Translations under genes and position numbers: made by a program
Shown here: in pieces, positions 17,161-26,426 of the stretch
How positions within the stretch are numbered: position 1 is the stretch's first letter
Layout of the letters: every line of letters begins with the position of its first letter
Notes under the pieces: model-generated
Databases searched by the model: none
What the model was told of the DNA's origin: nothing
What the model saw: the letters and a program-made list of their open reading frames with translations, nothing else
NCBI RefSeq assembly: GCF_003013395.1
Contig: NZ_PXZM01000012.1
Location: forward strand, 186,001-250,000
Source of the DNA: Brevibacillus fortis
GTDB taxonomy: Bacteria > Bacillota > Bacilli > Brevibacillales > Brevibacillaceae
DNA: 64,000 nucleotides
Reading direction: 5' to 3'

Positions 17161-17311
17161 TATAAAACCACCTTCACTTTTATAGGAACGTATGTTCTTT
17201 ATTTACCAATAGAAAAAGCCGCCTTCATGCTCATTTCTTCATTCCTCGATGAAAAATGCAGCATTGAATCGCAGCCTTTACGCTTGGAGCTATTGTGTTA
17301 TCACAAGGGGG

Positions 17312-17434
17312 TTATCCGCAGTCTATGGGAAACGGAGTTGGCGCACCCTTAAGCCGCGCAATTGCGTAAAAGGCATACCTATGGAGTTGGATCTTGTCGC
17401 TAAGTTGTTTTGTCTTGGTTACGTATGCGAACAT
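17312..17434 (-). CDS. Candidate 40-residue small protein in the rtcB leader
   Basis: ATG at 17434 has an excellent ribosome site (GGAGGAGG, seven bases away) and lies shortly after a near-consensus sigma-A promoter, so it should be the first translated frame of the rtcB mRNA. It encodes 40 residues beginning MFAYVTKTKQ and ending in APTPFPIDCG, stop at 17312. There is no signal peptide and no family I recognise. It could be a small protein or a leader peptide controlling rtcB; the remaining 150 bases to rtcB hold no other well-started ORF. Confidence 0.5.
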   Translation of the reverse strand: MFAYVTKTKQLSDKIQLHRYAFYAIARLKGAPTPFPIDCG

Positions 17435-17468
17435 GTTTAAATCCTCCTCCTTTCGTTTCTTGCTCACG

Positions 17469-17498
17469 ATCTTATCATTGGATAAATTTAACTGTCAA
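17469..17498 (-). promoter_or_regulatory. Sigma-A promoter for the small ORF and rtcB
   Basis: On the minus strand TTGACA (17498-17493), an 18-base spacer and TAAGAT (17474-17469) match the consensus well. An imperfect hairpin GCCCTCGA/TCGGGGGC directly upstream (about 17495-17516) may terminate the ankyrin gene. Confidence 0.7.
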
Positions 17499-17535
17499 GC
17501 CCCCGAAATATCGAGGGCCAGTTTGATCTTACCCA

Positions 17536-18624
17536 TTACTTCGAGTCTAACTCGCCTTCCATAAACTTGATCAGGTACACCTCCGGCTGCGCGAGGAACT
17601 CCGTAAAGCTGCACAAATCCGCATACTCCTTATGCTCCTCATCATAGCAGCCTATGCTACCTTTTTGCTTCGGATTCCACACAAGATGCAGATGGGAGTA
17701 GTTGTCGATTTCGGCAGACAAACGCAGCAGCTTTTGCCGACCAACCTTCATCTCAATGGTGTCCGTCAATGTGAAAAAGTCGATGTACCCAATGTCATAT
17801 TCATTTTCCGCCAGCTCAAGTCGCAGCTCTTCTCCGGTAAGGAAACCAATCAGTTCTTCGGTCAGTTTATATTTTTGCAGCTCGTACTTCTTGTTCTCCA
17901 CATCATGCAGCTCGGCAGGTTCCAGCGATTTTAAATACTCGGACAACACAGTATCTTTATTGCTGACCGCTATGGTATAAGGTCGCTCGCCGCTCTTTTC
18001 CGCTATCATGACGTCCGCACCCCGTTCAATCAAATACTTGACCATGGCGACATTCCCCATGCGCGTGGCAACCGTTAATGGGGTCGCTTGATACGGATAC
18101 ACCATATCCGGTTCGTTAAAATTGATGTCCACCCCATGATCGAGCAAATAAGCGGTGGTCGTAAGGTCGTGATCCGACACGGCTTGACGCAATACCTCTC
18201 CGCCATGCAGTCTCACATCCAATCCCAACTCATGAATGAGCGGGATATTTTTTTTGTTGCCATAATAAGCCTGCGAATAAGCGCCTGAGCGCACTTGATT
18301 GAGCATGTCCAGCTTGGCGCCTTGCGCTACAACATAACGAACAATCTCTTCCTTGCAATAGCGTACTGCAAGCAAAAATGCCGGATTATTTTTGACACTC
18401 AAATTGACGCCGTGCTCTACCAGCAGCTTTACAACCTCCAATTTCTCCGATACGAACGCCAGTTCCAACGGACTTAGCGTCGTGTATTTGCTGAGCACGA
18501 TGCCCTCTTCTATATCCCAACCGGCTGCAATAGCATCTTGCAAAGCCGGAATATTTCCTTGATAAATATGCATCGCGATTTCTGGCAGCTCTTCGAACCT
18601 CCCGATATCTTTCAGCTTGATCAT
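17536..18624 (-). CDS. Ankyrin-repeat protein
   Basis: A 362-residue protein with ATG 18624 preceded by GGAGAGG; a TTG one codon earlier is possible. Residues about 20-230 hold six or so ankyrin repeats, clearest in LSPLELAFVSEKLEVVKLLV, TTTAYLLDHGVDINF and TPLTVATRMGNVAMVKYLIE. The C-terminal 120 residues are a different, acidic domain without recognised motifs, possibly the functional part. No signal peptide, so cytoplasmic. Ankyrin repeats mediate protein binding; the partner is unknown. Confidence 0.85.
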   Translation of the reverse strand: MIKLKDIGRFEELPEIAMHIYQGNIPALQDAIAAGWDIEEGIVLSKYTTLSPLELAFVSEKLEVVKLLVEHGVNLSVKNNPAFLLAVRYCKEEIVRYVVAQGAKLDMLNQVRSGAYSQAYYGNKKNIPLIHELGLDVRLHGGEVLRQAVSDHDLTTTAYLLDHGVDINFNEPDMVYPYQATPLTVATRMGNVAMVKYLIERGADVMIAEKSGERPYTIAVSNKDTVLSEYLKSLEPAELHDVENKKYELQKYKLTEELIGFLTGEELRLELAENEYDIGYIDFFTLTDTIEMKVGRQKLLRLSAEIDNYSHLHLVWNPKQKGSIGCYDEEHKEYADLCSFTEFLAQPEVYLIKFMEGELDSK

Positions 18625-18855
18625 CAATTATCCTCTCCTGCCCATTGTCTTGTAAAAAATATAGAAAATTATTTGGCAAAAAACAACAAATAATTGCCTG
18701 ATTCTCCTTAATTCGATTGTAAATATAGGGAATTTTATCTATTTTTGACGAATCCAGTCGATAAAAAGTTTTTTCCCAATAAAAGGAGTATTTTTACGGG
18801 AAGAGAAATACTTATGCAAATCGTCTTATACATAATTTTTAAGGAGAGTGGACTG

Positions 18856-21800
18856 ATGAAGAAGATGCGTACTCTCGCTTCTCTTACGCTTGCAGCAACA
18901 CTCATGCTGAGTGGCCTTCCTTACAATGCACTGGCAGCGGCGGAGTTTAGCGAACAGGATTGGGAGAAAGTAAACGAATATACCAACGCGGAAGTAGAGC
19001 TTGGCTCCGAAATCTCGAAAATCTCCCCTCTGTTGAACACCAGTTCCAGCAAAAATGTCAGTGTCATTATTGAGCTGAACAGTGAGCCTTCGATCGTAGC
19101 TAAACAAGATGAAGGTTCAGAATCTTCCGTTAGATCATTGCGAGCAAAAGTAGAGGAGGAGCAAGAATCCTTCCTCGATGAGGCAAAAGATAACAAGGTC
19201 AAACTGAAGGTAAAGCGCAAGTTTGAGCATGTATTCAACGGTATGGAAGTAACCGTGTCAGCCGACGAATTAGAAGAGCTGGCTGGACTGCCACAGGTTA
19301 AACGCATTTATCAGAATACGTATTATGAGCTCCCCGAAATTGATGCCGTCAGCGAGAAACAATCGGCAACCAAATGGGATCAGGCCCCTCTCCAACAAAT
19401 CGGCGTTCTCGATATGTGGAAAGCAGGTCTGACAGGAAAAGGATTGAAGGTCGGCGTCATCGATACCGGTGTCGATTACAAGCACCCTGATCTCAAGGAT
19501 GCCTATAAAGGCGGATATGACTCCTTCGACAATGACAAAGATCCTTATGAAGAAGCACCAATCCCTGTGGAAGATGACCGCGATGGAAAAGGATATGAAG
19601 GCTCCAGCCATGGAACTCACGTCTCCGGCACCATCGTAGGACGCGCTAAAAACAAGACCTCAGATGTACAGGTAAAAGGGGTTGCCTACGGTGCAGACCT
19701 CTACGTCTACCGCGTATTGGGCCGAGGCGGCGGTAGCTCCGCTCAGGTCATCGACGGTATCGAAAAAGCGGTGAAAGACGGCATGGATGTCATTAACTTG
19801 TCGCTTGGTGCCTCTATGGAGAAGAACTCTGACTCTCCAGATGCCATCGCTGTGAATAACGCGGTGCTGTCTGGTGTGATCACGGTTGTATCGGGTGGGA
19901 ATTCAGCCGACGATGAACGCGGCAGACATTTCTACACGGCGGGATCACCTTCTGGTGCGAGGCTGCCGATTACAGTTGCAGCGGTAGACTCTCCTACCGT
20001 GCAATATGATGGCTCAGCAACCTCGTCCTTCGGAGCCAATTACGAATTCCCTGTGATGGCATGGCAGGTTAGAAAGGATAACTTCTCCTCCATCGTCGGA
20101 ACCAAACCGCTGCCAGTCGTCTATGCCAACCTTGGCTCCCGCAGCGATTTTGAAAAGGCAAGTGTAAAAGGCAAAGTCGCTCTCGTTTCTCGCGGTACTC
20201 TCGGCTTTACGGAAAAAATCGAGAACGCCCGAAAAGCTGGTGCTGTCGCTATCGTGGTCTTTAACGGTAACGACGCCGACGGGGATGGCCAAGCTGACCT
20301 GGATATCCGTGATCGTGAGGGCTATGTCAACACGATCCTGGGTGACCAGATCGAAGCGATCCCTACCTTTGACATGAAGGGTCTGGAAGGCCGAAAACTG
20401 GCAAAAGAGCTGCTGGCTGACCCTGAAAAAGCGAAAACTCTGACGTTTACGTTCTCTGAAAAATACCCAAGCACCAATGATCCTGGCGACCGCATCGCCG
20501 GATTTAGCTCCCGTGGTCCAATCATGGGCGACGATTACAGCATCAAGCCGAATCTAGCTGCGCCAGGTGTAGCTGTTCTGTCCAGCTATCCATCTTGGAG
20601 CAAGCTGATCCCTGATGCCAAGTACGACAAGGCATATGCCCGTTTGAACGGTACAAGCATGGCGGCTCCGCACGTTTCCGGTCTCGCCCTGCTGTTAAAA
20701 CAAGCACATCCGGACTGGACCCCTTCGGATATCAAGGCAGCGCTCGCAAACACCTCAAAACAGGTGTATAGCCCAGACGGCACGCTGTACGATGTGTACT
20801 CCCAAGGTGCAGGCCGTGTAAATGGCTACGACGCGTCGAAAACACCTGCTGTTCTGACAACGGTCGAGCAGCTCACCATTTTGGGCGAAGATTTTGAGCC
20901 GAAGACCATCCCGTATTATGCAGATAATGTTTCCTTTGGCTTGCTGAAGGCTGGCAGCAATACCGTCACGAAAACGCTCCAGCTGAAAAACCTGTCCAAG
21001 AAAGAAGTTTCTTACGAAGCAAAAGTGATCATGCATCCGTCCGTCACGACAGATCCATACAAACCAGGCTCCAAATCGCCAAATGTCGATGACATCGATG
21101 TGGAAATCTCCGATGATTCCATCTCCGCTAAAAAAGGCGATGCGACCACATTTGAGCTCAACCTATCCGTTGACTCCGATGCAAAAGACGGCGTATATGA
21201 AGGGGAAGTCCTGCTGAAAGCGAAAGGCAACCCTGACCTGCGCCTGCCGTTTGCAGTACATGTGGGTGACAAGCGCGAGGATACCAACTTCGGTTTCGAC
21301 AACCTGAAGCTGTCCGATACGACGATCACGCCTGATGGCGATGGCAATGAGGATTCGTTCACGCTCGAAGCTGAGCTGCAAGCAAAAGACGTGAACCAAA
21401 TCTCTGTTGAAGCATGGAACATGGACGATAAATACATCGGTACTCTCGCATCTGTGTTTAACAACTACGCGCTGATTGCGCCAGGCCCGATCACCTTCTC
21501 TAATCTCGATGGTACCTACTACGATGGTACCCAAGTAGCGAAGAAGCTGGATTCAGGCAAATACAAGCTGAAGCTCGTCGGTCGAAGCGTTGACCAAAAC
21601 AAGCCGAAGGGTGAGCAGATTGTAAAAGAATACGAGGCTTGGAAATCCTTCATGATTAAGGCATCTGATAAAAACGCAGTCTTGTCCAAGGTAGTTGAGG
21701 AAGCCGAGGAGCAATTCGAGTTTGAGATTGCGAACACCACCGAGCTGGATCAGCCAGTGCTTTCCCTGCCGGCAGAGAGCGATGAAGTAACTTATCAGGT

Positions 21801-21969
21801 GACAAAGAGCTCTGATGAGGCGTTTATCGACGATGAGGGGGTTTTGAAGGAGCTGCCTGCCGACGGTGAAGAGACAGTTACGCTGTATGTGACGATTACT
21901 TCCAAGGAAGATGAGTCGGTTACGCGGACTGTGAAAGTGGAAGTGACGTTGGAGGCAGTAGTGGAGTAG
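18856..21969 (+). CDS. Large secreted subtilisin-like serine protease (S8, Vpr-like)
   Basis: A 1037-residue exported protease. Signal peptide at 1-29 (ends LAAAEF), inhibitor I9-type propeptide at about 60-155, and catalytic triad Asp203 (VIDTGVDYKHPDL), His252 (SSHGTHVSGT) and Ser601 (NGTSMAAPHVSG). A PA domain is inserted between His and Ser (about 415-520). The C-terminal 350 residues are Fn3-like or beta-sandwich domains with an acidic, calcium-type loop TPDGDGNEDSF. Start chosen at ATG 18856 after AAGGAGAG; the upstream in-frame extension lacks a ribosome site. Likely cell-wall associated, degrading extracellular protein. Confidence 0.92.
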   Translation: MKKMRTLASLTLAATLMLSGLPYNALAAAEFSEQDWEKVNEYTNAEVELGSEISKISPLLNTSSSKNVSVIIELNSEPSIVAKQDEGSESSVRSLRAKVEEEQESFLDEAKDNKVKLKVKRKFEHVFNGMEVTVSADELEELAGLPQVKRIYQNTYYELPEIDAVSEKQSATKWDQAPLQQIGVLDMWKAGLTGKGLKVGVIDTGVDYKHPDLKDAYKGGYDSFDNDKDPYEEAPIPVEDDRDGKGYEGSSHGTHVSGTIVGRAKNKTSDVQVKGVAYGADLYVYRVLGRGGGSSAQVIDGIEKAVKDGMDVINLSLGASMEKNSDSPDAIAVNNAVLSGVITVVSGGNSADDERGRHFYTAGSPSGARLPITVAAVDSPTVQYDGSATSSFGANYEFPVMAWQVRKDNFSSIVGTKPLPVVYANLGSRSDFEKASVKGKVALVSRGTLGFTEKIENARKAGAVAIVVFNGNDADGDGQADLDIRDREGYVNTILGDQIEAIPTFDMKGLEGRKLAKELLADPEKAKTLTFTFSEKYPSTNDPGDRIAGFSSRGPIMGDDYSIKPNLAAPGVAVLSSYPSWSKLIPDAKYDKAYARLNGTSMAAPHVSGLALLLKQAHPDWTPSDIKAALANTSKQVYSPDGTLYDVYSQGAGRVNGYDASKTPAVLTTVEQLTILGEDFEPKTIPYYADNVSFGLLKAGSNTVTKTLQLKNLSKKEVSYEAKVIMHPSVTTDPYKPGSKSPNVDDIDVEISDDSISAKKGDATTFELNLSVDSDAKDGVYEGEVLLKAKGNPDLRLPFAVHVGDKREDTNFGFDNLKLSDTTITPDGDGNEDSFTLEAELQAKDVNQISVEAWNMDDKYIGTLASVFNNYALIAPGPITFSNLDGTYYDGTQVAKKLDSGKYKLKLVGRSVDQNKPKGEQIVKEYEAWKSFMIKASDKNAVLSKVVEEAEEQFEFEIANTTELDQPVLSLPAESDEVTYQVTKSSDEAFIDDEGVLKELPADGEETVTLYVTITSKEDESVTRTVKVEVTLEAVVE

Positions 21970-21996
21970 TTTGGTATGACGCTTAATAGATGAAGG

Positions 21997-22030
21997 AAGG
22001 CTCCGCCATGATGTGTGGCGGGGCCTTTAT
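21997..22030 (+). terminator. Terminator hairpin after the protease gene
   Basis: AAGGCTCCGCCA pairs with TGGCGGGGCCTT around a short loop (21997-22027); the following T-run is short. Confidence 0.65.
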
Positions 22031-22061
22031 GTTTCAGCCTCTACTCCTACTCTGCGAGATT

Positions 22062-22100
22062 AAAAAAAGAACCTTCAATCCAAAGACGGATCAAAGGTTC
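22062..22100 (-). terminator. Rho-independent terminator of mqo
   Basis: On the minus strand GAACCTTTGATCC pairs with GGATTGAAGGTTC (22069-22100), followed by TTTTTTT. Confidence 0.88.
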
Positions 22101-22121
22101 CATGTGATTGCCATTAACTAA

Positions 22122-23621
22122 TTAACTATAAGCCAGTTCCTTTTCGACGAGACCCAGCACCTCGTCTGTTGAACGTTGAATCTCTTGGAAAAGCTCTTGG
22201 TTTTCCATGAGTGACACGCCATAAGAAGGAAGCATTTCTTTGATTTTCGGTTCCCACTCTGCCATACGTTGTGGGAAGCATTTTTCTAATACCTCAAGCA
22301 TAACCTGAACGGCTGTAGAAGCACCTGGAGATGCGCCGAGCAATGCAGCTACGGAGCCATCAGCGGCACTAACAACTTCTGTACCAAATTGGAGGGTACC
22401 TTTTCCAGCTGGCGTATCTTTGATAACTTGCACGCGTTGGCCCGCTACCACGATATCCCACTCTTCGCTTTTCGCGTTCGGAATGAACTCTCGTAGTTCT
22501 TCCATGCGCTTTTCATGCGATAACATAACTTGCTCGATCAGGTATTTGGTCAATCCCATTTCTTTTACGCCTGCCGCCAACATCGTGATGACGTTGTTCG
22601 GTTTTACGGAAGTGATCAAATCCATATTGGAACCTGTTTTTAAGAACTTTGGCGAGAATCCCGCAAAAGGTCCAAACAGCAAGGATTTTTTGTTATCGAT
22701 ATATCTGGTATCCAAATGCGGTACAGACATTGGAGGAGCACCGACCTTAGCTTTTCCATACACTTTTGCATGGTGCTGCTCTGCAACATCCTGGTTTTTG
22801 CAGACCATGAACAGTCCGCTTACCGGGAAACCGCCAATATGTTTCGATTCTGGAATTCCGGTTTTTTGGAGCAAATGCAGACTTCCGCCCCCACCGCCGA
22901 TAAAGACGAATTTGGCAGCATGATCTTCGATGTTGCCAGTATTGATATTATATACTTTCAAATTCCACAAGCCGTCGCTCGTACGCTTAATATCCTCAAC
23001 AGCATGGTTGTAGTTAATCTCGACATCTTTTGTTTTCAAGTAATCAAACAACATGCGTGTCAAAGCACCAAAATTGACGTCCGTTCCAGAGTCGATTTTG
23101 GTTGCAGCAATCGGTTCATTCGATGCGCGGCCTTCCATGATAAGCGGAATCCATTTCATCAGTTTTTCATGATCATCGGAGAATTCCATCCCTTGAAACA
23201 GAGGATTGTTTGCCAGCGCTTCAAAACGTTTTTTCAAAAAGCTTACATTCGTTTCGCCTTGTACCATACTCATATGAGGTATTGGCATGATAAAGTCTTG
23301 CGGATTTTGGATGAGATTGTTTTTTACAAGGTAAGCCCAGAATTGTCTGGACAGCTGAAAATGTTCATTGATTTTAATCGCTTTGCTAATATCTATAGAC
23401 CCGTCAGCTTTCTCGGATGTATAGTTCAGCTCACAGAGTGCCGCGTGGCCAGTACCCGCATTATTCCATTCGTTAGAGCTTTCTTCGCCTGCTTTTGCGA
23501 GTTTCTCAAAAACTTTGATTTCCAACTCCGGTGCCAATTCTTTCAGTAATGCTCCCAGAGTTGCGCTCATGACCCCTGCACCAATCAAAATAACGTCTGT
23601 TTTTTGCTGTATGGAGCTCAT
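22122..23621 (-). CDS. mqo: Malate:quinone oxidoreductase
   Basis: A 499-residue FAD enzyme of the usual Mqo length. The N-terminal dinucleotide fold is [15 protein letters not shown] (about 9-23). Further Mqo marks are [19 protein letters not shown] (about 50-68) and [11 protein letters not shown] (about 181-191). The C-terminal part has [20 protein letters not shown]. It oxidises malate to oxaloacetate at the membrane and passes electrons to quinone, bypassing NAD-dependent malate dehydrogenase. ATG 23621 follows AAGGAAGGG. Single-gene unit with its own terminator. Confidence 0.95.
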   Translation of the reverse strand: MSSIQQKTDVILIGAGVMSATLGALLKELAPELEIKVFEKLAKAGEESSNEWNNAGTGHAALCELNYTSEKADGSIDISKAIKINEHFQLSRQFWAYLVKNNLIQNPQDFIMPIPHMSMVQGETNVSFLKKRFEALANNPLFQGMEFSDDHEKLMKWIPLIMEGRASNEPIAATKIDSGTDVNFGALTRMLFDYLKTKDVEINYNHAVEDIKRTSDGLWNLKVYNINTGNIEDHAAKFVFIGGGGGSLHLLQKTGIPESKHIGGFPVSGLFMVCKNQDVAEQHHAKVYGKAKVGAPPMSVPHLDTRYIDNKKSLLFGPFAGFSPKFLKTGSNMDLITSVKPNNVITMLAAGVKEMGLTKYLIEQVMLSHEKRMEELREFIPNAKSEEWDIVVAGQRVQVIKDTPAGKGTLQFGTEVVSAADGSVAALLGASPGASTAVQVMLEVLEKCFPQRMAEWEPKIKEMLPSYGVSLMENQELFQEIQRSTDEVLGLVEKELAYS

Positions 23622-23925
23622 ATTACCCTTCCTTATCTACTGTTTTTGTAAAAAAGAAGTAGTAGCTCCTTGCCCCGTTGCAAGACGCTACGAAAACATC
23701 TTACCTTTCACAACTATAACTATATCATAGAAATTATTTATTGATTCAATTATCTATTATAATTAGAGGATTAATAACTATTTAATGTTGGTAAAAATGT
23801 AAGAAGGCTATCCACATTGCCTTAACTTAGCTTTTTTGCAAGAGGGGTTTTCGGCAAAAATGGAGAACAAAGGTGACTAATAAATACAACGAATTTGAGG
23901 GAGATACGTGGAAGGAGAGATAGAG
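23622..23925. other. Gene-free AT-rich gap between mqo and the next operon
   Basis: About 300 bases without a supported ORF. It must carry the divergent promoters of mqo and of the gene at 23926. It is strongly AT-rich near 23720-23800. I see no convincing operator or RNA structure. Confidence 0.5.
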
Positions 23926-24474
23926 ATGAACACTTTACCCCTAACGACAACCAGCATTCCGTGGCAGCGTTTGACGACGGCCTATGGAAGAGGGACGGAC
24001 ATTCCGCGGCTCATAGAGACCGGGCAATATGAAGAATTGGCCAATTTAATCGAGCACCAAAGCACCTTGTGGCAGACGACGCCGTGGGTGCTGCTTATAC
24101 TCTTGCAGGAGCTTGCCAAACAGAAGCCAGAGCAAGTCTCTTTGAATGAAATTCAGTTGTACTTGGCTGTAGCTTCTGCTATACCCGTGGAAGATATCGA
24201 TTCACAAAATACGGTTGAGACCATGAACGAGCTACTGGACGAAAAGTACTTGTGGCCAGAGAACGAAGAAGACGATGAATTATGGTGGGAAGAAGAAGAG
24301 CCACGGGGCTATGAGCAGGAATCATTTTTCAGCTATTTTTCTTTTAGTTATTTGCTGCTAAAAGGCGCCATTCCTGTTTTCACCGCGATTATGGAAGGGA
24401 ATGATAAACTCGCTCCCGCTATTCAGGAACTGCTGCTTATGCTCCAACCAGAAGGGGCTAGTGCTGTTGAATAG
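23926..24474 (+). CDS. Hypothetical acidic cytoplasmic protein
   Basis: A 182-residue protein; ATG 23926 lies six bases after AAGGAGAG, whereas an in-frame GTG at 23908 precedes that site. It is acidic and helical, with a very acidic stretch near residues 108-130 (NEEDDELWWEEEEPRGYEQE) and a hydrophobic helix near 145-160, but no signal peptide. I recognise no domain. It lies beside DUF4375 and TPR-SUKH genes, a setting typical of toxin-immunity style genes, which is only a hint. Confidence 0.65.
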   Translation: MNTLPLTTTSIPWQRLTTAYGRGTDIPRLIETGQYEELANLIEHQSTLWQTTPWVLLILLQELAKQKPEQVSLNEIQLYLAVASAIPVEDIDSQNTVETMNELLDEKYLWPENEEDDELWWEEEEPRGYEQESFFSYFSFSYLLLKGAIPVFTAIMEGNDKLAPAIQELLLMLQPEGASAVE

Positions 24475-24512
24475 GTGTCGACTTCTCCTTGATAGTACCC
24501 ACCCCCGTCACC

Positions 24513-24908
24513 TTATGATGGGGTGGGTATTCCCAGCTGCTGTACGTAATAGCGATGTGCAACTTCTGCAATACGATCTTGGTCTTCCCAGAATTTCTGA
24601 TCAAGCTTATCCAGCTGTTCTGCCTCTTCCTCGGTAAGGAACTGTGGAATATCCCAGAGTTGGGTGAGGCGGTTGTCTTCCGATAAGTGCTCGATGCAGT
24701 CATATCCGGACTGGACGATTTCCAGTGCATGGACTGCCCCGATGGCTTGTAACGCCCGTACCGCGTAGATATATGCCTCTTCTCCCCAGTTGCAAAAAAA
24801 CTGCAAAAACCCGCCGTTATACACATCGGCTTCCAGTAGCCATAAGGCGGCAATTTCCTGTTCCTGCGAAGTCAGTGTGTTCCAGCCCGAAACATTCTTT
24901 TTCTGCAC
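24513..24908 (-). pseudogene. DUF4375 (DMP19-like) protein lacking a proper start
   Basis: The frame encodes a DUF4375-like protein with WLLEADVYNGGFLQFFCNWG (about 23-42) and ALQAIGAVHALEIV. The only usable start is GTG 24908, which has no ribosome site. The frame stays open upstream to a stop at 24963-24965, adding residues such as VWFDFAAAF that look like genuine protein but contain no ATG, GTG or TTG. The 5' end therefore appears cut off at the junction with the divergent gene at 24976. A functional protein from GTG 24908 cannot be excluded. DUF4375 proteins have no established activity. Confidence 0.55.
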
Positions 24909-24975
24909 AAAAGCCGCGGCAAAATCGAACCAAACCCGAAAATTTCTAATAAAAAGAATCGTTTAGGAGGCTGCA

Positions 24976-26361
24976 ATGGACCAGGCACTTATCGAACAAT
25001 TGAATCGCTGGCATGAAGAAGACGAACACCAGCGAATAGTGGACTTGCTGTTAACTGTTCCCGAGGAGGAACGAGACTATGAGACAATCAGCCGACTGGG
25101 CAGAGCTTATAACAACTTAGGGCTTTATGAAGAAGCGCTCAACCAATTGGAGAATATTACTGAAGCAGGCCAACAAGATCCAGTCTGGCACTTTCGGGTA
25201 GGTTTTGCCCTCTATCATTTGAAAAGATATGAAGAGGCGGCACAGTCATTCCGTACCTCAGACAAGTTAGAAACCGGTAATCAGAATACCGAATCATGGT
25301 TAAAGTGGAGCTTGCAAAAAGCGGAAAAGCAGCAAAGACAAGAGAGTCGGATAGCAGCCAAAAAGGCAGCAGCTGTTGAATCTCGTGGTTCAGGAGCGGA
25401 GGAAGCTCCTTTTTCAAATATGTCATTTGAAGACTTTTGGGACGACAGCGAGTACGCGAGGAAGTCCTATCTATCCGAGCCACCCACGGATGAACTGATC
25501 GCATCGATCGAGGAAGAGCTGGGATACAAGCTCCCTGCCTCCTATCTTGCACTAATGAGGCAGCAGAATGGCGGAGTTCCGAAAAACACGTGCTTTCCAA
25601 CAGAGGACCCTACCTCCTGGGCTGAGGACCACATTGCCATTACGGGCATTCTAGGCATTGGCCGTGAGAAAAGCTATTCGCTCTGCGGGGATCTTGGTAG
25701 CCTGTTTATGATTGAGGAATGGGGATATCCCGACATTGGAATCGTCATCTGTGATTGTCCTTCAGCAGGTCACGACGTAGTCATGCTGGATTACCGGGCA
25801 TGTGGGAAAGATGGTGAACCCGAAGTCATTCACGTCGATCAGGAAAGCGATTATGAGATTACTTTCCTGGCTGAAAATTTCGAGGCGTTTATCAGAGGCT
25901 TGGTGAGCGAAGAAGAATACGATACCTCCGAGGAGGACAAGGAAGCGGCTCTCAATAAAGTAGCCCACGGGAAATTTTCTTCCTTGCTGGAGGAGTTGTG
26001 CACGCCAGTATCGGAAGTGGAGCAAATCGATCAGAAAATACGTAGCATTTGTACACGGATTGTAGAGGAAAAAGGCTATTTTTCTTTTCATGCGGATGAA
26101 CTCTCGTATCTGATGTACGATGTGCAGTTTTGGCTATACACAAAGTCATACCCGGATACCAGTCATGAACAGTACCTGGCTGTCTATGAGAAAATGATCG
26201 CCTTTGGCGGAGAATTCGGTCAAGGCGGGTATGCCCCAGGATGGATCAGCGAATGGCTGGACCGTCGCAGGAAGGAAGGGCGGATCGTACAGAAAAATGG
26301 ACACATCCGGTTTACAGATCAGTTCGCAGCGGAAGTGATTCAGCAGCTGCGAGAAGCCTAA
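24976..26361 (+). CDS. TPR-SUKH (SMI1/KNR4) fusion protein
   Basis: A 461-residue protein, start ATG 24976 after TTTAGGAGG. Residues about 5-115 form TPR-like helical repeats (LGRAYNNLGLYEEALNQLEN, VGFALYHLKRYEEAAQSFR). Residues about 165-315 are a SUKH/SMI1-KNR4 domain: ELIASIEEELGYKLPASYLA, then LMRQQNGGVP, GILGIG and WGYPDIGIVICDCPSAGHD. The tail is uncharacterised. SUKH domains are common immunity proteins of polymorphic toxins, but TPR fusions of this kind are also widespread single genes. No toxin gene is adjacent. A terminator follows. Confidence 0.82.
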   Translation: MDQALIEQLNRWHEEDEHQRIVDLLLTVPEEERDYETISRLGRAYNNLGLYEEALNQLENITEAGQQDPVWHFRVGFALYHLKRYEEAAQSFRTSDKLETGNQNTESWLKWSLQKAEKQQRQESRIAAKKAAAVESRGSGAEEAPFSNMSFEDFWDDSEYARKSYLSEPPTDELIASIEEELGYKLPASYLALMRQQNGGVPKNTCFPTEDPTSWAEDHIAITGILGIGREKSYSLCGDLGSLFMIEEWGYPDIGIVICDCPSAGHDVVMLDYRACGKDGEPEVIHVDQESDYEITFLAENFEAFIRGLVSEEEYDTSEEDKEAALNKVAHGKFSSLLEELCTPVSEVEQIDQKIRSICTRIVEEKGYFSFHADELSYLMYDVQFWLYTKSYPDTSHEQYLAVYEKMIAFGGEFGQGGYAPGWISEWLDRRRKEGRIVQKNGHIRFTDQFAAEVIQQLREA

Positions 26362-26378
26362 GAGACATACCAGCAACA

Positions 26379-26410
26379 AAGAGCCCACGTTGACGCGGGC
26401 TCTTCTTCTA
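26379..26410. terminator. Bidirectional terminator between TPR-SUKH and cysI
   Basis: AAGAGCCC (26379-26386) pairs with GGGCTCTT (26397-26404) followed by CTTCTAT. A similar short hairpin recurs at about 36849-36877. Confidence 0.75.
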
Positions 26411-26426
26411 TCTCTTGGCAACCACA

